Below are positions 61,630 to 64,000 of a DNA stretch of 64,000 nt, piece by piece. A program made the position numbers and the translations under genes. Each line of letters opens with the position of its first letter. The stretch's first letter is position 1. The notes below the pieces were generated by a model, which was not told the DNA's origin, searched no databases, and saw only the letters and a list, made by a program, of their open reading frames with translations. The stretch is from Lepagella muris (GTDB lineage: Bacteria > Bacteroidota > Bacteroidia > Bacteroidales > Muribaculaceae), in NCBI RefSeq assembly GCF_004793975.1, contig NZ_SRYB01000007.1:100302-164301 (forward strand), given 5' to 3'.

Positions 61630-61659
61630 CAAAGTTACAAAATATTTTTCTGATTTCAA
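61630..61659 (-). promoter_or_regulatory. Promoter of pulA
   Basis: On the minus strand TTG (61657-61659), 19 bases, then TAACTTTG (61630-61637). Confidence 0.7.
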
Positions 61660-61933
61660 TACATATTCAGAATCATTAATATGAGATTAACAATAATTAT
61701 GTAATCCAATGTCAGTTACGTGTATGTATATAGTGAACCATAAGGTATGTTGGCGTGTTATATAGACAAAGCCTAATCCGGGCAGATTGCCCACGCAATA
61801 ATTGGATTGAAGCATTCTTATCCGCTCCCCCGGCGCGAAGCCGGACAGAAGAGATAGGGTATGTATTCAAGATGAAGTTTTATCAAAATTATGAATGAGA
61901 GAGGTGGTAACGACGCGGGTTGCCGCCTCTCTC

Positions 61934-61964
61934 TTGTGTATGTGAAAAATAATTAGTAACTTTG
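61934..61964 (+). promoter_or_regulatory. Promoter of rpsO
   Basis: TTG (61934-61936), 20 bases, then a perfect TAACTTTG (61957-61964). Transcription should start near 61971, giving a leader of about 100 bases. Confidence 0.75.
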
Positions 61965-61970
61965 CAACGC

Positions 61971-62035
61971 TTTTCGCGAAAGGCAGGCGAGGGGGAGAGT
62001 CCCGCAGCCGGAACGCTTTTCTAAGAAAAGTGGAA
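61971..62035 (+). promoter_or_regulatory. Structured rpsO leader (possible uS15 feedback site)
   Basis: Three folds in a row: CTTT/AAAG around TCGCG, nested GGC-GA-GGG/CCC-GCA-GCC (61986-62009), and CTTTTC-TAA-GAAAAG (62016-62030). uS15 regulates its own mRNA in many bacteria through varied leader structures; that role here is inference. Confidence 0.5.
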
Positions 62036-62068
62036 ATATACATATTAATCAATAAAACTCTCAAAACA

Positions 62069-62344
62069 ATGCATCTTTCAACAGAAGAGAAGCAGGCCAT
62101 CTTCGAGAAATATGGCCAGGGTAAGAACGACACAGGCAGCCCCGAAAGCCAGATCGCACTTTTCTCAATTCGTATCAAGCACCTCACTGAGCACCTCAAG
62201 GAGAATCACAAGGACTACACCACAGCCCGCGCACTTAAGGCTCTCGTAGGTCAGCGTCGTTCACTCCTCGACTATCTGATCCGCAAGGACATCAACCGTT
62301 ACCGTGCAATCATCGCCAAGAAAGAACTTGGTATCCGCAAGTAA
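62069..62344 (+). CDS. rpsO: Ribosomal protein uS15
   Basis: 91 residues from the ATG at 62069 (MHLSTEEKQAIFEKYGQGKND); a longer frame from 62030 would run through the leader hairpins. TGSPESQIALFSIRIKHLTEHLK and VGQRRSLLDYLIRKDINRY are diagnostic. It binds the 16S central domain early in assembly. Confidence 0.97.
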   Translation: MHLSTEEKQAIFEKYGQGKNDTGSPESQIALFSIRIKHLTEHLKENHKDYTTARALKALVGQRRSLLDYLIRKDINRYRAIIAKKELGIRK

Positions 62345-62362
62345 TCGGAAGATAAAGATATA

Positions 62363-62411
62363 GGAGACAAAAAAATCCGTGTTGATCATCAACACGGATT
62401 TTTTTGTCTCC
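62363..62411. terminator. Perfect bidirectional terminator after rpsO
   Basis: Two perfectly complementary 24-base arms around a single C (62387). The arms contain AAAAAAA and TTTTTTT blocks, so each strand sees a GC stem followed by seven T. It serves rpsO and the convergent lipoprotein gene. Confidence 0.92.
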
Positions 62412-62465
62412 TTACTGTTGTCCGAGTATGGAAGCGGAACTTCCATACCGGACAATGGGGTAGAA

Positions 62466-63731
62466 TCAGTTTTTGGTCAGGTTAATACCGATTTCAACTT
62501 TCGAAGTAGTATCGATGATTTCAGGTATTGCATTCAATATTCCCGGCAGCATCATAGCCATGATTCCCATATTAGGATCTTTTGAAGCTTCTTCTACGAT
62601 CGATTTCACGAAATCTTCATCAGAGAAGAGAGGTTTTGCAATTTTGAGAATAGGAAGAAGTGTCTCTGTCCCAAGATAGAATGCAGTGGTGTTCTCAATG
62701 GTTACTACTTTTCCATCTTTTGTATATTGAGCTTGACCATACTCTATAGGAATACCTGCTGTCAGCATAGGAAGAAGGTTTTGCATCAGCCCCTCTACTA
62801 AAGAGGAAAGATCAACGGCACGGGTGCGTTCGGTAGCGTTGTTGAGTGTGTTGGCTATAATTGCAGCCGGATCAAGGAATAGTCGCAATTGTCCTTCTTT
62901 TGAAATGATGTATTGTGCGATACCTTTCGGTGCTACAGTCTCGGGAAGTCCCTCTACTTTGGTGTCAAGATATTTTGCAGATACAGACCCGTCTTCACCA
63001 AGATCAATAGATTTAACTACCTGGCAAAGAGCATCAACAATGGAGGTGGTGGTGGAATCATTGTCAATGGCTGGGAGGAATGGATATACGAGCGTTAAGC
63101 CAAGTAGGTCTGCAACAGGCATCGGGTAGCCGGTTCCAAATAAAACAATGCCTTTTTCAGAAACCCAATCCACATGTAAGGTATTAAAGGGGTATTCTGA
63201 GCCATCTTCGTCATCAACTTTGAGAGGGTGGATTGTCCAGGTTCCGGCGAGGGATGTGTTTTTCAGCTTGACATCGGAAAGGTCAAACTTGAAATTCTCT
63301 GGAGTGGCATAGCCGGAGTAAGAGTATGTGCAGAAATCAGTCTCGCCTGTGCCTTTGAATGTGCAGCTGTCGGCTTCGCCTTCCAGCTTCACGGGAATCA
63401 CTACAGACGGGGAGCCGGGAAGCACGCCTGCAGTCGGTATCGAGAGTCCTTCGGTAGCGGAATCAGCTTTTGTCATGCCACCGATGAGATCAGAAAGATT
63501 CAATGGTTCGCCGGCAAGGGTTATGTTGGCATTGCCGTTGCCATCGGGAGTGAAGGTGACTTTCTTGCCCACGAGATTGCTCCCGTTGAGTGAAAGGTCA
63601 AGATTCTGGGATGCGTAGGCTTTTTCTTCCAAAGATACGCCCGGAACAATCGGTTCATCATCATTACTACATGAAGTGAATGTAGCAGTGAACGCTGTCA
63701 CAGCGAGTAGGTAAAGAAATGATTTTTTCAT
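62466..63731 (-). CDS. Lipoprotein of DUF4925-like type
   Basis: 421 residues. Signal peptide with lipobox FTSCSN (Cys about 21) followed by acidic DDEP, which in this phylum favours export to the surface. The body is beta-rich: SQNLDLSLNGSNLVGKKVTFTPDGNGNANITLAGEPLNLSDLIGG and later TSLAGTWTIHPLKVDD and HVDWVSEKGIVLFGTG. The LNGSNLVGKKVTFTPDG start reminds me of DUF4925, but that is from memory. No enzyme motif is seen. A TATCTTTG -7 box lies at 63791-63798. Confidence 0.75.
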   Translation of the reverse strand: MKKSFLYLLAVTAFTATFTSCSNDDEPIVPGVSLEEKAYASQNLDLSLNGSNLVGKKVTFTPDGNGNANITLAGEPLNLSDLIGGMTKADSATEGLSIPTAGVLPGSPSVVIPVKLEGEADSCTFKGTGETDFCTYSYSGYATPENFKFDLSDVKLKNTSLAGTWTIHPLKVDDEDGSEYPFNTLHVDWVSEKGIVLFGTGYPMPVADLLGLTLVYPFLPAIDNDSTTTSIVDALCQVVKSIDLGEDGSVSAKYLDTKVEGLPETVAPKGIAQYIISKEGQLRLFLDPAAIIANTLNNATERTRAVDLSSLVEGLMQNLLPMLTAGIPIEYGQAQYTKDGKVVTIENTTAFYLGTETLLPILKIAKPLFSDEDFVKSIVEEASKDPNMGIMAMMLPGILNAIPEIIDTTSKVEIGINLTKN

Positions 63732-63790
63732 TTAATAATATAGTTATGTGAAAAATAAATGCTTTTGATAATTTTGTAAAAATTCGGTTG

Positions 63791-63798
63791 CAAAGATA
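63791..63798 (-). promoter_or_regulatory. Promoter -7 box of the lipoprotein gene
   Basis: On the minus strand TATCTTTG. A TTTG 23 bases upstream (63822-63825) is slightly far for -33. Confidence 0.5.
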
Positions 63799-63859
63799 GA
63801 TATTTTGTGTGAGATATAGAACAAATTTGAGGATAATCTTTATCTGTTAGCGGAGTTTA

Positions 63860-63890
63860 TTGATAAATTGACCAAAAAATAGTAATTTTG
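63860..63890 (+). promoter_or_regulatory. Promoter pointing out of the right edge
   Basis: TTG (63860-63862), 20 bases, TAATTTTG (63883-63890). The transcript would run into the palindromic repeat and beyond the window; its gene is not seen. Confidence 0.5.
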
Positions 63891-63907
63891 CACGAAATAT
63901 TTATTAT

Positions 63908-64000
63908 TTAAGTTTCGCAAGTTTTCCAACTTGCTTCACTTAAATGGTTTAATGTTTATGGTTTATGATTATTAAATTTTGTATAATGAAAAGATTCGTG
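63908..64000. repeat. Nested palindromic intergenic repeat, copy 2 (cut by window edge)
   Basis: ATTTAAGT...GCAAGTT pairs with AACTTGC...ACTTAAAT around TTCC with three mismatches, then GGTTTAATGTTTATGGTTTA units, TTATTAAATTTTGTATAATG and GAAAAGATTCGTG, in the same order as 463-542. Copy 1 differs by point changes and a small deletion. Confidence 0.75.

Larger units (their letters stand above)
61599..62068. other. Intergenic region before rpsO
   Basis: Contains the pulA promoter, an AT-rich stretch, a structured patch at about 61765-61860 with GGGCA/TGCCC and CCGGC/GCCGG hairpins and an AATCC/GGATT pairing, a GAGAGAGG/CCTCTCTC hairpin near 61898-61933, then the rpsO promoter and leader. No gene is supportable. 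Confidence 0.6.

Overview
The window looks like chromosomal DNA from a gut-type Bacteroidales bacterium; a Muribaculaceae-like origin is my best guess, but the family cannot be proven from the sequence alone. Supporting signs are many Bacteroidetes-style promoters (TTTG or TTG about 19-21 bases before TAnnTTTG), few strong Shine-Dalgarno sequences, a type IX secretion plug-domain protein, the Bacteroidetes variant of GlmU, DUF3109 and DUF5103 family proteins, cysteine-free bL36, and InlB-repeat/BspA surface proteins with C-terminal sorting-type domains.

Layout. 1-337 is the truncated start of a secreted DUF4421-like protein on the minus strand. 371-920 is AT-rich and carries a long palindromic repeat and a duplicated operator-like motif. 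921-12430 is an AT-rich accessory cluster, all on the plus strand, closed by a terminator at 12450-12490. It encodes a stand-alone LytTR regulator, an FHA/zinc-ribbon membrane protein, a secreted caspase-like protease, two small acidic proteins of one type, a second zinc-ribbon/FHA protein, a PP2C phosphatase, a transmembrane Ser/Thr kinase and four secreted SEL1/TPR-like repeat proteins. Each acidic gene begins a transcription unit behind the same direct-repeat operator plus promoter, so the region reads as one coordinated phospho-signalling system. It is the strongest candidate here for an undescribed system.

12495-35964 is mostly minus strand: mltG, hpf, an AAA+ ATPase with an acidic linker, a structured non-coding stretch, two large surface proteins (2460 and 979 residues), a Xer recombinase, rpsU, a dTDP-3-amino-sugar operon (gamma-carbonic-anhydrase-like protein, two FdtA-type ketoisomerases, a GNAT/FemAB-type transferase and an FdtB-type aminotransferase), an M24B aminopeptidase, a probable small RNA at about 34406-34612, and the GlmU-like bifunctional enzyme. 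36507-54844 is the str-S10-spc-alpha ribosomal super-operon (rpsL to rplQ) with fusA, secY, map, infA and rpoA. Four of its gaps hold RNA hairpins that could be autoregulatory sites.

54948-64000 holds cardiolipin synthase, a DUF3109 protein, tRNA-Arg(CCG), ung, a T9SS plug-domain protein, a secreted type I pullulanase, rpsO with a structured leader, and a lipoprotein. A second copy of the left-end palindromic repeat is cut by the right edge. No rRNA, CRISPR array, insertion sequence or prophage was seen.
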